Shown piece by piece: positions 36,193 to 45,841 of a stretch of 64,000 bases of DNA. The DNA comes from Microbulbifer sp. Q7. GTDB lineage: Bacteria; Pseudomonadota; Gammaproteobacteria; Pseudomonadales; Cellvibrionaceae. Where the stretch lies: contig NZ_LROY01000002.1 in assembly GCF_001639145.1 (NCBI RefSeq), positions 276,001 through 340,000 of the forward strand. The letters run 5' to 3'. The notes below the pieces were generated by a model that searched no databases, had not been told where the DNA came from, and was given only the letters and a program-made list of their open reading frames with translations. The translations under genes were made by a program, and so were the position numbers. How positions within the stretch are numbered: position 1 is the stretch's first letter; each line of letters opens with the position of its first letter.

Positions 36193-38166
36193 ATGAGCAA
36201 TCCCGTAGCACCCCTCTGGCAACCCACGCCCGAAGCCGTAGCCGCCACCCAGATGGATCAGTTCCGTCGCCGGGTGAACGACCACCATCAGCAGGCGCTC
36301 CCCGACTACGGGGCCCTGTACCAGTGGTCTGTGGATAACCGCGAATCCTTCTGGGGTGAGCTTTGGGACTTCGGCGAGGTCGTGGCCAGTGCGCGTGGAG
36401 AGCGTGTATTGGGTAAAGACACCATGCCCGGTGCCGAGTGGTTTCCCGACGCGCGCTTGAACTTTGCGGAAAACCTGCTGCGATTCCGCGACGATCGCGT
36501 GGCCCTGATCGAGCGTCTGGAAAATGGCGGGCGCCGTCAGCTGACCTACGCACAGCTGTTCGAGAAGGTCGAGCGCCTCGCCGCTGCGCTGGTCAGTGTG
36601 GGGGTAGGCAAGGGCGATCGGGTTGCGGGATTTATGCCCAATATCATCGATACGGTGGTGGCCATGTTGGCCACCACCAGCCTCGGGGCCATCTGGACGT
36701 CCTGTTCACCGGATTTCGGAATCAACGGGGTGCTGGACCGCTTCGGTCAGGTAGAGCCGAAAGTGCTGTTTGCCTGTGAAGGGTATTACTACAACGGCAA
36801 AACCATCGATTCTCTGCCGCGCCTGGCCCAGATCGTCGAGCAGATCGAGTCGATTCAGCAGCTGGTGGTGGTGCCCGTGGCGCGCGACGCGTCGCAGACC
36901 GCTGACGCCATTGGCGGCCTGGACCGCGCCACTACCCTGGATGCCTTTACCGAAACGGCACCGGCGCGCCCGTTGAGCTTTGAGCAGACTGCGTTCAATC
37001 ATCCGCTCTATATCATGTACTCCTCCGGCACCACCGGCGTGCCCAAGTGCATCGTCCACGGTGTCGGCGGCACACTGCTGCAGCACATCAAAGAGCACCG
37101 TCTGCACACGGATATTTCCCGTGATGACACGCTGTTTTACTTCACCACTTGTGGCTGGATGATGTGGAACTGGCTGGTAAGTGGCCTCGCGTGTGGGGCC
37201 ACCCTGGTGTTGTACGACGGCTCGCCGTTTTACCCCGCTGCCCAGTGCCTGTGGGATATGGCCGATGAAGAAAATATCAGTGTCTTCGGAACCAGTGCCA
37301 AATACATTGCCGCGCTGGAAAAGGCGGACTGCAAGCCCCGCGAAAGTCATCGACTGGAGCACCTGAGGGCGGTACTTTCCACCGGTTCGCCGCTTGCCCA
37401 CGAGGGATTCCGCTATGTGTACCGGGATATCAAGGCCGACGTCTGCCTGTCGTCCATTTCCGGCGGCACCGACATTGTGTCCTGTTTTGCGTTAGGCAAC
37501 CCGGCGCTGCCGGTGTACCCGGGCGAGCTGCAGTGCCGTGGCCTGGGCATGGCGGTGGAAGTCTGGAACGACGACGGCAAGCCAGTGCTGGAAGACAAGG
37601 GCGAGCTGGTGTGCGCACGTTCCTTCCCCTGCATGCCGATCGGTTTCTGGAACGATCCGGATGGCAGCAAGTACCACGGCGCCTACTTCGATAACTGGCC
37701 GGGTGTGTGGGCGCACGGGGACTATGCAGAAATTACCGAGCATGGTGGGGTGATCATTTACGGTCGCTCCGATGCGGTTCTTAATCCCGGCGGAGTGCGT
37801 ATCGGCACCGCGGAAATCTATCGGCAGGTGGAAAAGGTAGAGGAGGTGCTCGACAGTATCTGCATCGGCCAGGAGTGGCGCGATGACGTGCGGGTTGTGC
37901 TGTTCGTGGTGCTGCGCGAAGGCCTGACGTTGGACGACGAGCTGACCCAGAAGATCCGCACCACCATTCGCGCCAATACCACCCCCCGCCACGTGCCGGC
38001 GAAGGTGATTCAGGTGGCGGATATTCCCCGTACCATTAGTGGAAAAATCGTGGAGCTGGCGGTGCGCAATGTGGTGCATGGCAAGCCGGTGAAAAACCAG
38101 GAAGCACTGGCCAATCCACAGGCGCTGAAGCTGTTTGAAAATCTAGCAGCGCTGTCTGGCGAATAA
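36193..38166 (+). CDS. Acetoacetyl-CoA synthetase
   Basis: This ATP-dependent ligase makes acetoacetyl-CoA from acetoacetate and CoA, opening ketone bodies to beta-oxidation or polyhydroxybutyrate metabolism. The 657-residue protein belongs to the acetate-CoA ligase superfamily. Visible motifs are YIMYSSGTTGVPKCIVHG for the ATP phosphate loop, SSISGGTDIVSCFALGNP, WAHGDYAEITEHGGVIIYGR, and TISGKIVELAVRNVVHGKPV with the adenylation Lys. FYFTTCGWMMWNWLVSGLA is typical of the acetoacetate group. ATG 36193 is preferred (GAGAG upstream) over ATG 36175, which is in frame. Divergent LysR control is likely. Confidence 0.95.
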   Translation: MSNPVAPLWQPTPEAVAATQMDQFRRRVNDHHQQALPDYGALYQWSVDNRESFWGELWDFGEVVASARGERVLGKDTMPGAEWFPDARLNFAENLLRFRDDRVALIERLENGGRRQLTYAQLFEKVERLAAALVSVGVGKGDRVAGFMPNIIDTVVAMLATTSLGAIWTSCSPDFGINGVLDRFGQVEPKVLFACEGYYYNGKTIDSLPRLAQIVEQIESIQQLVVVPVARDASQTADAIGGLDRATTLDAFTETAPARPLSFEQTAFNHPLYIMYSSGTTGVPKCIVHGVGGTLLQHIKEHRLHTDISRDDTLFYFTTCGWMMWNWLVSGLACGATLVLYDGSPFYPAAQCLWDMADEENISVFGTSAKYIAALEKADCKPRESHRLEHLRAVLSTGSPLAHEGFRYVYRDIKADVCLSSISGGTDIVSCFALGNPALPVYPGELQCRGLGMAVEVWNDDGKPVLEDKGELVCARSFPCMPIGFWNDPDGSKYHGAYFDNWPGVWAHGDYAEITEHGGVIIYGRSDAVLNPGGVRIGTAEIYRQVEKVEEVLDSICIGQEWRDDVRVVLFVVLREGLTLDDELTQKIRTTIRANTTPRHVPAKVIQVADIPRTISGKIVELAVRNVVHGKPVKNQEALANPQALKLFENLAALSGE

Positions 38167-38183
38167 CGGGCGGGCAAGTCATA

Positions 38184-38294
38184 GGCCGGGGCTGGCAGCA
38201 GCTCGCGGCCTGGTGTTTTCTGACCTGTTATTTCCTGATCTGCCGTATTCTGAAACGGCAAAAAGACCGGGTGCAGGTATAACCAGCCCCGGCC
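38184..38294. repeat. 12-bp inverted repeat 87 bp apart
   Basis: GGCCGGGGCTGG (38184-38195) and CCAGCCCCGGCC (38283-38294) are perfect inverted copies in the gap after acetoacetyl-CoA synthetase. No nested hairpins like those at 7191 and 11437 are present. The remainder of 38167-38417 holds only a CCGCCTGA/TCAGGCGG hairpin (38398-38425) at the end of the DUF3149-like gene, which might terminate it. Confidence 0.4.
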
Positions 38295-38417
38295 AACAGT
38301 TGGGGTAAGTGTCCCGGCGGACTCATCTCCGCGCAGCGCGTGCCGACGCGAGGCAGCCGCGTTGGCGCTGAACCGCCAGTCAATGCGCGGCTGGAGACCG
38401 CCTGAAATTTCTGAGAA

Positions 38418-38600
38418 TCAGGCGGCTTTCATGTCTTGCATTTGCTGGCCGGCTTGCGTCTCGGCCAGCTGTTCCTGCTCTTCATTCATCTTGTGCAGTG
38501 CCATCCGGGTGAAAAACCCGCCCATCACGCACACAAAAGCGATAATTCCCAGGCTCAGAAGGCCAGAAAAACTGGTGAAAAGGTCGATCATTGCGTCCAT
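38418..38600 (-). CDS. Small DUF3149-like membrane protein
   Basis: This is a 60-residue protein with one membrane helix (LLSLGIIAFVCVMGGFFTRM) preceded by MDAMIDLFTSFSG and followed by a charged Gln/Glu-rich tail. The layout matches the DUF3149 family of short bacterial membrane proteins. ATG 38600 has an excellent GGAGG site five bases upstream, better than any upstream in-frame start. It is divergent from the next gene. The function is unknown. Confidence 0.8.
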   Translation of the reverse strand: MDAMIDLFTSFSGLLSLGIIAFVCVMGGFFTRMALHKMNEEQEQLAETQAGQQMQDMKAA

Positions 38601-38820
38601 GATTGCCTCCAGGGTCAATTGGGGCCGGGCTTCTGAACTCGCCAACGGCTTGTCTTTAATTGGTTCCAGTGTAAAGTTGCGCCAATTGGCCAGCTTGATG
38701 CAGATCAAGGCTGCCAGCGAATCTTCGCCCGTCTTGCGCTAAGCTGTTGGTAGCTGATGGCAGTGACCAAAAAACGCCGATAATTCTGTCTATAAACCAA
38801 TAAATTCACGGAAGATCAGT

Positions 38821-39201
38821 ATGATTACCTACCTGTATTGGGCCGCCGTTATCGCCCTGGTCGTACTCGCCCTGTTTGCCGGCAGCCGTCTGGGCAGCCT
38901 GGGAAAAGGGGCGATTGTCGGTGCGATCATCTTTCTGGCCGGTTGGCTCGCCTACTACTTTCATTTCGAACAGGTTTTCGTCAAACGCTTCGGCGGTGTG
39001 ATGCGCATCAACGTGCCCGAAGGGCAGCGGCACCTGGGTGCTACCTGGAAGGAAGACAACCTGTGGGTGGAGAACTACAACCCCAAAACCAACGAGTGCA
39101 TCTTCAGCGAGTATTCGAAGGGTAACCTGCTGGAAGGGCGGGTCATCATTCGCAATTGCAACCCGCTGATGGAGCGCATGGGCTCGGCGCCGACGCGCTG
39201 A
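38821..39201 (+). CDS. Hypothetical membrane-anchored protein
   Basis: This is a 126-residue protein. Two N-terminal hydrophobic helices (YLYWAAVIALVVLALFAGSR and GAIVGAIIFLAGWLAYYFHF) are joined by a short glycine-rich turn. A soluble beta-rich domain follows, with HLGATWKEDNLWVENYNPKT and a Cys pair spaced about 23 apart (NECIF, IRNCNP). I do not recognise the family. There is no strong ribosome site (AGATCAGT). It stands alone between the DUF3149-like gene and tamA. Confidence 0.7.
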   Translation: MITYLYWAAVIALVVLALFAGSRLGSLGKGAIVGAIIFLAGWLAYYFHFEQVFVKRFGGVMRINVPEGQRHLGATWKEDNLWVENYNPKTNECIFSEYSKGNLLEGRVIIRNCNPLMERMGSAPTR

Positions 39202-39336
39202 GCTGAACCACCACCGGTCACCTGGATCCAGGCCCGCGCCTCGCGGATGTAAAGAGCGGTAAAGTTTTGCTGTAGCGGGCAACTTTTGCCGGTGTTCGAC
39301 GTCGCAGTGTAGGTAGTTGGCAAACGGAATTTTGTC

Positions 39337-41160
39337 TTGCGCGCATCTTGTTTCGCTTCCCGAGCTTCAGTTTTTTCTTTCGCAGCCTGTGTGCTGTTCG
39401 CATCGTTGTTTCTGCTGTGGCCACAGCAGGGCCTGGCGTTGCCGTTTTTCGACAGCCTGCCGAAATTCAAGGTTCGGGTTGCCGAAAACCGCGAGTTGCA
39501 GGAGTGGCTGAAAGACCAGCTGAACGAGCAGCGTAAATCCAGCAGTGTGCTCAAATCCTACGAAGAGGCGCTGGATGTGGCGCGCTACGAGCGCGGTACG
39601 CTGGAAAAATTATTGCGCTCCCGGGGCTATTACGATGGTCGCGTGCGCCAGTCCGTCAGCGACGGGGAGATTCTTTACCGCGTGGTGCCCGGGCGGATAT
39701 ACCGCGTCAGCAGCCTCAGTGTGCGTATGCCGCCGAACCTGAAGTCGGGTTTTCCCGGCGTGGGGATAGGGGTTGGTGATCCTCTGGAGGCGGAGAAGGT
39801 TACCGAGGGCGTCCAGCAAATCGAGACCTACCTGGCCGAAAATGCCTGCCTGCTGAACGTGGATGTGAGTTATCAGGCCACGGTGGTTCACAGCGAACAC
39901 GCTGCGCGGCTGGAATATCGCGTGGCCGAAAGCCCGGAAGTGCGTATCGGGCAGATTCATGTTGCAGGCATCACCACCATTGACGAAGCGTTCCTGCGCA
40001 AGCGGTTGAAGCTGGACGAGGGCGCCTGTTTTTCCCGTCGCAAGATGGATGCGGCAAAGTTGCGACTGCTGCGCACCAACCTGGTCGCCGGGGTGAACAC
40101 CGAGGTGTCCGAACCGGATGCGGGTATCGTGGATATCACTTTTCTGGTGATTGAACGCAAGCATCGCACGGTGAGGTTGGGGGTGGGCTACACCTCCGAT
40201 GAGGGGGCGGGCGTTTCGGCCGGGTGGGAGCATCGGAATATTCTGGGGCGCGGCGAAAAAATCGAGGTGGAAACCCGGGTCAATGAGGTCAAGCAGTCGC
40301 TCAAGGGCCAGTTGCTGGTGCCGCGCTTTTTTCGCGATGACCAGGAGTTCTCCGCCACTGCGGAGGCCTCCAATGAAGACCGGGACTCCTATCAGGCTGA
40401 ATCCATTACCCTCGGCGGCACCATTTCCCGGCGACATACCAAGCACCGCACCTTCAGTGTGGGCAGCGAGCTCAAATTCAGCCGGGTACAGGAAGAGGGG
40501 GAAGAGAGCGAGAATTACAACCTGTTGTCCTTCCCGCTTGGCCTGAAGATTGATACCACCGATAACCTGCTCGATGCCCGCCGCGGTGCCACAGTGGCGC
40601 TGGAGATCAAACCCTACCTTGACCTGAGAGGCAGCGGCACACGCTTTGTCAAAAACACACTGGTGGCTACCGGTTACCTGACCGGGGAGGAAATCCGCTT
40701 TGACCCTACGCTGGCTGTGCGCATCAAGGCGGGGGTAATCAGCGGTATCGACAATCTGGACATTCCTGCAGACGAACGTTTCTACGCCGGCGGCGGTGGC
40801 TCGGTACGTGGATACAGTTATCAGGCGCTCGGGCCCAGGCGTTTGATTCCCTCGCCGGTGGCCGGGGAACCCCCCGAGCTGTCGGACCCGATTGGTGGCC
40901 GCGCCCTCAGTGAAATCTCTCTGGAAGGACGTTTTCGTTTCACCGAGTCCTGGGGGGGCGTGCTGTTTGTGGATGGCGGTAATGCCTACGCCGACCCCCA
41001 GCCAAATTTCAGTGATCTCTATTGGGGCGCCGGCCTGGGGGTGCGCTACATGACGTCGTTTGCACCCTTGCGCTTTGATATCGCCTTCCCGCTGGATCGC
41101 AGGGATGGCCTCGGCGACAGCAATTACCAGATCTACGTCAGTCTCGGGCAGGCGTTCTGA
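39337..41160 (+). CDS. tamA: Outer-membrane assembly factor TamA
   Basis: TamA is an Omp85-family outer-membrane barrel that works with TamB in envelope assembly and lipid transport. The 607-residue product has a signal peptide (FSFAACVLFASLFLLWPQQG), three POTRA-like domains (about 40-270; for example LRSRGYYDGRVRQSVSDG and VRIGQIHVAGITTIDEAFLR), and a 16-strand barrel. In the barrel, ERFYAGGGGSVRGYSYQALG holds the (V/I)RG(F/Y) motif of loop 6. The start at TTG 39337 is tentative (ACGGAA upstream). The gene ends two bases before tamB. Confidence 0.94.
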   Translation: MRASCFASRASVFSFAACVLFASLFLLWPQQGLALPFFDSLPKFKVRVAENRELQEWLKDQLNEQRKSSSVLKSYEEALDVARYERGTLEKLLRSRGYYDGRVRQSVSDGEILYRVVPGRIYRVSSLSVRMPPNLKSGFPGVGIGVGDPLEAEKVTEGVQQIETYLAENACLLNVDVSYQATVVHSEHAARLEYRVAESPEVRIGQIHVAGITTIDEAFLRKRLKLDEGACFSRRKMDAAKLRLLRTNLVAGVNTEVSEPDAGIVDITFLVIERKHRTVRLGVGYTSDEGAGVSAGWEHRNILGRGEKIEVETRVNEVKQSLKGQLLVPRFFRDDQEFSATAEASNEDRDSYQAESITLGGTISRRHTKHRTFSVGSELKFSRVQEEGEESENYNLLSFPLGLKIDTTDNLLDARRGATVALEIKPYLDLRGSGTRFVKNTLVATGYLTGEEIRFDPTLAVRIKAGVISGIDNLDIPADERFYAGGGGSVRGYSYQALGPRRLIPSPVAGEPPELSDPIGGRALSEISLEGRFRFTESWGGVLFVDGGNAYADPQPNFSDLYWGAGLGVRYMTSFAPLRFDIAFPLDRRDGLGDSNYQIYVSLGQAF

Positions 41161-41162
41161 GC

Positions 41163-44100
41163 ATGGTTACTGAGTCCAAGAGCAGATCGGACAAATTACG
41201 GTTGCGTGCGCCGCGGCTGGTGGTGATGGTCACCACGCTGGTTATGCCGCTGTTGATGGCCCTGTTTCTGGTGGGTTCGGAAACCGGTCGTGAGGCACTA
41301 ACCCGCGGTGGCCTGGCCATCGCTCGCTACTATTTGCCGGATCTTGAAATCAACGCCGAAGGACTGCGCAGCGAAGCGCTGGGCAGCTGGTACTTTGACC
41401 GGCTGCAGGTGCGCTGCCAAGAGCGCCCGATGGTGGACGCCCAGCAGCTAACCCTGCAGGTCGATATCTCCCGATTGTTGCGCAATCAGATCCACATCCC
41501 CCGCCTCAGCGCGCGTTCATTGCTCTTCGACAACACTTTGCTCGGGGAATACCTGCAGGCCCATGTTAGCGAAGAAGACGTGGAGGAAACGGTCGAGGAA
41601 GTGGACCGGCTTGCGGTGCCCGCCATCTGGCTGGAGCGCCTTGCGGTGGAGAAGTTGACCATTATCGACGGCGCGCTGCAGGGCCTCCCGGTGGTCTCGG
41701 TGACCGGCCAGGGCAGTTACCAGTGGCCCGATCGCGCCTCGGCGCTGGCCTTGGACGTGGCTGAAATACAGGGCCAAAAAATGCATCTGAACGTCGAGGG
41801 AGAGATGCAAAGCGAAACGGTGTACGCACTATCGTTTTCCGCTGATGAGCAGGCCGGTGGCTTTCTGGGGCAAAAACTACAACTGCCTGAGGGGGAGTCG
41901 CTCGATGCCGACGGACGTTTGCTGTTGACCCTTGTCGGAGATGACCGACTGAAAGTGACGATCGAGCGTTTTTCATTGCCGCTGCTGCATCACCGCTTCG
42001 GCCTGGCCGGCAACGCCGATGTGGTTCTCTCGCCTTGGTCCGTCACCACGGACGATCTCGAACTGACTGTGGATGATACTCGGCACAGTGTGCGCGGTGT
42101 GGTGGATGGTGACGCCATGGACCTGAAGGTGCGCTTCAACCGCCTGCCCCTGGCCATTTCGCAGCCTTGGCAGGATTACCTGCAGGGCGGCTGGCTCTCT
42201 GCAGACCTTACGGTGCGCGGCCCGCTCAAGCTGCCCAGCGCCGACGGCACACTCGAGCTGAGATCCCGCTATCAGCAGCAACCGGTGCACCTGACCGGCA
42301 CCGTGGAGACCGTTGACGATGTGATCCAGCTGCGCGCCGCGAAACTGAAATTCGCCGCGGCTGAGGTGGCGGTTCGCGGCAAGGTGGACATCGGCACTCA
42401 ATCACTGGATCTCCAGGGCGGGGTAAAGCAATTACCCATTGCGGATATTCGTCGCATTCTGGCGTCGCTGAACGAGACCCGGGATGTGGAAATTCCGGCG
42501 GATTTGGACGGCACGATCGAGCGCCTGCAGGTGACCGCGGTTGGCCCGTGGAACAACCCGCAACTTAGCGTGGATCTGGCCAGTGAGTTGCGCATTAAAA
42601 ACCTGCAGGCCGATGTGCAGGGGCGCGCGGCGGGGAACCTGAAAAAATTTGCCGTCCGCGACTTGCTGGTGGAGGGCGACGGCTTGCGGGTGGGCGGCAG
42701 TGGCGAAGTCAATCTGCAAGGGAAGACCCTGCAGTTTCAACTGGATGTAGCCGCGCGCGGGCTGCAGCCGGCGGAACGCTTCGGGTTACCGGTAGATCCG
42801 GGCACAGAAGTGGACCTGGACGCGGTGGTATCGGTGTCGGGCCCGTTCGACAATCCGAAAATGTCCGCGCGCCTGTCTTCGGACGGGCAGTACCGGGAAT
42901 ACCGCTATCGCCTGCGCGGCGGGGCCGCCGGGAATGCGGAGCAGTTGACCTTCGACCGCCTGCGTCTCGACCTCTACACCGGGGGAGCGGCACCAGTGGT
43001 TGAGAATGGCGGCCAGTCGCTGGTACCGGACCCGGTGACGGAGCCGGGTGACGACTATCCGCTGCAGCAATCCCGCGAGCGGGTCAGTGGCACTGCCGCC
43101 CTCGCGGCGGACTCGGCGCAGGCGCGCCAGCGGGGCAATGCCTGGCTCGAACTGAATGGCGTGCTGGAACCGAAAGCACAGCGGGCCAGGGGCAGTGTGG
43201 CCGGGCGCAATATACCCCTCGGGCTGGCCCGTCTGGCGGGCGTGGATCTGCCCTCGTCGCTGCGCGGTGAGCTGAGCATCGACGGCCAGTTCTCCGGGCC
43301 GTTTAACGCACCGGAGGCGACCGCCAATATCCTGGGGTTGGGCGAGTACCTCGGCGAACCCTGGCAGGTGCAGGGGGATGTGAGTTACGGCAAGGCTGAA
43401 GTGATGCTGTCGGAAGTGAAGCTGCTGTGGGCCGGTCGTAACCAGCTTACCGCCGATGGCAGCCTGAGTGCGCAGGCGCTGGATCTGGAGGTGCGCGCTC
43501 AGGCGGTACTGATGGATTTTGAGGAATGGATCAGCGCTGATATTGCCGACAGCGGCGAACTGTCACTTTTTGCCACCGCCAAGGGCACCCCGAAAGATCC
43601 GGATCTAACCGGCGAGCTGAAAATCTCCGGGCGCGCGCCTGCGCTGAGGGATGATGCCCTGGTGCAGGCGCCACTCGCCCTGCTGCTGGAATGGCAGACC
43701 CGTTCGGGCAACCTGGAAGTAACGCTGGACGCGCGCCACGGTAGCCGCAAGGCGGCCGATGCGGAGGCGACCCTGGCGATTGCGCCCATTCTCGAGCAGT
43801 GGTTCCGCGACACCCCCGCTGGCGAGTCGCCGCCCCTGCCGGTGGATTTTAGCGCAAGTGGGCAGGCGGACCTGGCGGCGCTGGGGGCATTTTTTGATCC
43901 CGAAATCCACACCATGCGCGGACAGCTCGACTTCAGCTTCAGCGCCGACGGCACCAGTGTGTCGCCCAACGCTCGGGGCAACATCAACCTGCAGGATGGC
44001 TACTACGAGCACCGCCCGAGCAACACCCGTCTGCGCCGTATCGTCTTCATTGCGGAAATGGACCCCGACACCTGGCGTATCGTGGAAGCGAGCGCACGGG

Positions 44101-45128
44101 ATGCCGACCGCGGCCGGGTGGACCTGCAGGGCGCGGCACGTTTCAGTGGCGATGCACCGCCCGCGCTCAATTTTTCCCTCAACGCACGCAATGCCCACCT
44201 GCTCAATATGCCGGGCGCCAAGGGGGCATTCAGCGGCGAACTGCGCCTCACTGGTACCACCGAAGATGCGCTGCTGGCGGGTACCCTCAACCTGCGGCCG
44301 CTGGCGGTACAGGTGGAACATTTTATCGGCAGCAGTGTGCCGGAAATCGACGTGATCGAAGTGGAAGTCTATGGCGGCGAAAGTGCCCAGCGCTCTGCAT
44401 TGATGGAGAACATCGCACTGGCACTGGAAGTGGTACTGGATCAGCAGTCCTATGTGCGCGGCCTGGGCCTCGATTCGGAACTCAAGGGCAAGGTGGATAT
44501 CGCGGGTACGGCCGCGGACCCGCAGGCGTCCGGGACCCTGACCATTGTGCGCGGCAAGTTTGACCTGCTCGGCAAGAAGTTCGAACTGCAGGAAGGCCAG
44601 GTGCAGTTTGAAAACAATGTGGCCGCCATCTATGTCAAAGGGGTGTATTCCTACCCGGAGGGAGAAATTACCGCGGTCATCTCTGGTACCACTGATGACC
44701 CAAAAATCGAGTTCAGTTCCAGTCCGGCGGCTGCTCAGGATGAAATTTTCGCCCAGCTGCTGTTCGGCAAGTCGCTGACGGATATTTCGCCGCTGCAGGC
44801 GGTACGTCTGGTGGGGGTGGTGCGCAGCCTGCAGACGGGCACCGCCGGTTTTGACCCGCTTGCCAGTACCCGGGACCTGGTGGGGTTGGACACGCTGGAC
44901 TTCGAGTCCGAGGCCACAGACGACGGCGATCAGTACTCCCTCAGTCTGGGCAAGTACATCACCAGCCGTATTTATCTTGAGCTCCAGCGCAGTACCGACC
45001 CGCTGAACCCCTGGCAGGCCGAAATGCAAATCGAACTGCGCAGAAATTTACGCCTGGACATCAAATCTGCCGACAACGAGGAAAGCGGCGGCGGAAGTGT
45101 GGAACTGCAGTGGAAGAAGGATTACTAA
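41163..45128 (+). CDS. tamB: Translocation and assembly module protein TamB
   Basis: TamB is a 1321-residue AsmA-like protein with a signal anchor (LVVMVTTLVMPLLMALFLVG) and a very long beta-taco that bridges the periplasm to TamA, now thought to carry phospholipids outward. Repeated amphipathic strands fill the middle. The C-terminal DUF490 domain has GTADPQASGTLTIVRGKFDL, DDPKIEFSSSPAAAQDEIFA and QLLFGKSLTDISPLQAVRL. The gene follows tamA by two bases. One internal segment (about 610-660) is Pro/Gln-rich and looks like an insertion relative to the regular pattern. Confidence 0.95.
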   Translation: MVTESKSRSDKLRLRAPRLVVMVTTLVMPLLMALFLVGSETGREALTRGGLAIARYYLPDLEINAEGLRSEALGSWYFDRLQVRCQERPMVDAQQLTLQVDISRLLRNQIHIPRLSARSLLFDNTLLGEYLQAHVSEEDVEETVEEVDRLAVPAIWLERLAVEKLTIIDGALQGLPVVSVTGQGSYQWPDRASALALDVAEIQGQKMHLNVEGEMQSETVYALSFSADEQAGGFLGQKLQLPEGESLDADGRLLLTLVGDDRLKVTIERFSLPLLHHRFGLAGNADVVLSPWSVTTDDLELTVDDTRHSVRGVVDGDAMDLKVRFNRLPLAISQPWQDYLQGGWLSADLTVRGPLKLPSADGTLELRSRYQQQPVHLTGTVETVDDVIQLRAAKLKFAAAEVAVRGKVDIGTQSLDLQGGVKQLPIADIRRILASLNETRDVEIPADLDGTIERLQVTAVGPWNNPQLSVDLASELRIKNLQADVQGRAAGNLKKFAVRDLLVEGDGLRVGGSGEVNLQGKTLQFQLDVAARGLQPAERFGLPVDPGTEVDLDAVVSVSGPFDNPKMSARLSSDGQYREYRYRLRGGAAGNAEQLTFDRLRLDLYTGGAAPVVENGGQSLVPDPVTEPGDDYPLQQSRERVSGTAALAADSAQARQRGNAWLELNGVLEPKAQRARGSVAGRNIPLGLARLAGVDLPSSLRGELSIDGQFSGPFNAPEATANILGLGEYLGEPWQVQGDVSYGKAEVMLSEVKLLWAGRNQLTADGSLSAQALDLEVRAQAVLMDFEEWISADIADSGELSLFATAKGTPKDPDLTGELKISGRAPALRDDALVQAPLALLLEWQTRSGNLEVTLDARHGSRKAADAEATLAIAPILEQWFRDTPAGESPPLPVDFSASGQADLAALGAFFDPEIHTMRGQLDFSFSADGTSVSPNARGNINLQDGYYEHRPSNTRLRRIVFIAEMDPDTWRIVEASARDADRGRVDLQGAARFSGDAPPALNFSLNARNAHLLNMPGAKGAFSGELRLTGTTEDALLAGTLNLRPLAVQVEHFIGSSVPEIDVIEVEVYGGESAQRSALMENIALALEVVLDQQSYVRGLGLDSELKGKVDIAGTAADPQASGTLTIVRGKFDLLGKKFELQEGQVQFENNVAAIYVKGVYSYPEGEITAVISGTTDDPKIEFSSSPAAAQDEIFAQLLFGKSLTDISPLQAVRLVGVVRSLQTGTAGFDPLASTRDLVGLDTLDFESEATDDGDQYSLSLGKYITSRIYLELQRSTDPLNPWQAEMQIELRRNLRLDIKSADNEESGGGSVELQWKKDY

Positions 45129-45160
45129 ACAACTATAAAAATTGAACTGAATTAAAAGCG

Positions 45161-45841
45161 ATGGAAAAAAACGAAATGGAATATTCAATCGTCGTATTGG
45201 CCGCCGGATACTCTCATCGCTTTGGCAGTGACAAGCGCCTTGCCAGCATTCAGGGCGAGCCCATGTTACTGCGTACTCTGGAAGTGGCGCAGGAAGCCGC
45301 ACTGATAATGGAAGATGCCGCGGTACAGGTGGTTTTGCGCGCCCGCGACCCGGTAATTGCCAATGGCCTAAAAAAAATGCCGGTGCAGGTGCTGCACGCG
45401 CCGGTATGGCCGGTCAGCATAGGCGCCAGCCTCGCATCCGCGGTGGAAAGCCTGCAGCGTGCCGGCGCCAACCCAAAGGCCGTGCTGGTGTGTATGGGCG
45501 ACATGCCGTTCGTTGAGCCGGAAACCCTGGTTACCATCCTCAAGGCCGCTCGCGAAGATCGTATCCATGTTCCCGTTTGCGCCGGTACCCGTGGTTACCC
45601 GATCGCCATCGGCCGCAAGTATCTGTCCGCCTTGCCCCGCTTGCGCAATACCGGCATGGAAAAGGTCCTGCGTATCTTTGCGGATGCGGTTGTGGATATT
45701 GAAGTAAACGACCCGGCGATCAATTGTGATATCAATCGCCCCGACGACTTCCATGCAGCAGTGCGGCAGGATCTGTTCGGTAAAATTTTTGCATCTCCCG
45801 ATACAGTCGCGGATGAGCCGCTGCCATCGCCGTCGGAATAA
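45161..45841 (+). CDS. MobA-like nucleotidyltransferase
   Basis: This 226-residue NTP transferase resembles MocA/MobA. Motifs are VVLAAGYSHRFGSDKRLASI for nucleotide binding, WPVSIGASLASAVESL, CMGDMPFVEPETL for metal and nucleotide, and the closing CDINRPDDF. The family transfers CMP or GMP to molybdopterin or acts on related cofactors; the substrate is undetermined here and no other Mo-cofactor gene is present. ATG 45161 has little ribosome site; ATG 45176 has GGAA upstream and is an alternative. The 3' end overlaps mtfA by 110 bp, tail to tail. Confidence 0.85.
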   Translation: MEKNEMEYSIVVLAAGYSHRFGSDKRLASIQGEPMLLRTLEVAQEAALIMEDAAVQVVLRARDPVIANGLKKMPVQVLHAPVWPVSIGASLASAVESLQRAGANPKAVLVCMGDMPFVEPETLVTILKAAREDRIHVPVCAGTRGYPIAIGRKYLSALPRLRNTGMEKVLRIFADAVVDIEVNDPAINCDINRPDDFHAAVRQDLFGKIFASPDTVADEPLPSPSE

